Assembly: GCF_017168335.1 (NCBI RefSeq)
Contig: NZ_JABFAU010000003.1
Span: 190,872-254,871 of the forward strand
Length of the DNA stretch: 64,000 bases
Source: Rhodococcus sp. KRD162
GTDB taxonomy: Bacteria; Actinomycetota; Actinomycetes; Mycobacteriales; Mycobacteriaceae
Direction: 5' to 3'
Below are positions 63,954-64,000 of this stretch, in pieces. The translations under genes and the position numbers were made by a program. Numbering within the stretch: position 1 is the stretch's first letter; each line of letters opens with the position of its first letter. The notes below the pieces were generated by a model that saw only the letters and a program-made list of their open reading frames with translations, did not search any database and was not told the origin of the DNA.

Positions 63954-64000
63954 ATGGCACGCAGACACACCCCCGAGCAGGTCATCGCCAAAGTCCGGCA
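63954..64000 (+). CDS. IS3-like transposase OrfA, 5' end (cut by window)
   Basis: The ATG at 63954, preceded by AGGAGG at 63936-63941, opens MARRHTPEQVIAKVR, the usual N-terminus of IS3-family OrfA helix-turn-helix proteins. Sequence from about 63896 (gtgtctgtgtgag) to the ATG may include the IS end. The rest lies beyond the window. Confidence 0.72.
   Translation, partial: MARRHTPEQVIAKVR

Overview
The window comes from a high-GC actinobacterium, most likely Rhodococcus or a close relative. The supporting signs are strong GC bias, many ATGA/GTGA gene overlaps, F420/LLM-type flavoenzymes, a SWIM/SNF2 pair, a WXG100/DUF1023 cassette and a catechol ortho-cleavage operon.

Region 1 (1-10.8 kb) is ordinary chromosome. 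It holds the end of an Fpg/Nei DNA glycosylase, an SNF2 helicase with a SWIM zinc-finger partner, an SRPBCC protein, a DUF4232 lipoprotein, a TerD protein fused to a probable nuclease domain, a scar where an ABC ATPase and a hydantoinase have both lost their 5' ends, a K+ channel and an amino-acid permease.

Region 2 (10.8-36.7 kb) is the metabolic core. Its genes match, in content and largely in order, the iac (indole-3-acetic acid catabolism) set: iacA-B-C-D-E-F on the plus strand, and iacG-, iacH- and iacI-like genes on the minus strand. The minus-strand arm also carries an aldehyde dehydrogenase and a FixJ/FixL-type two-component system whose kinase gene is frameshifted. Further right are an APC permease, a TIGR04076 protein, two tandem LLM oxidoreductases, a flavin amine oxidase, a TetR regulator, a YtcJ-like amidohydrolase, an MHS-type transporter and an NTF2-like protein. 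The region ends with a LysR gene and catB-catA-catC. Read together, an indolic auxin would be taken up, converted to catechol by Iac and opened by CatABC. The amine oxidase, aldehyde dehydrogenase and amidase could feed in tryptamine, indole-acetaldehyde or indole-acetamide; that part is inference.

Region 3 (36.7-41.6 kb) is a small surface/secretion-like cassette: a WXG100/EspC-like protein, a DUF1023 hydrolase, a lipoprotein and a YbaB-like protein. A decayed second copy of the last gene lies about 1.5 kb downstream.

Region 4 (41.65 kb to the window end) looks like a genomic island. Its left edge is a 3' fragment of tRNA-Pro(GGG) with the tRNA's terminator still attached, the classic footprint of integration into a tRNA gene. 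Inside are an IS3-family element with chimeric flanks, an HNH nuclease gene overlapping an HsdM-like micro-ORF, a tightly coupled five-gene operon resembling small-molecule biosynthesis (46.5-51.5 kb), a four-gene operon built around a 1955-residue DEAH helicase with five S1 domains (51.7-60.6 kb, the best candidate for an undescribed system), further accessory genes, and the start of another transposase at the window end. No integrase and no second tRNA-Pro copy are visible, so the island probably continues to the right.
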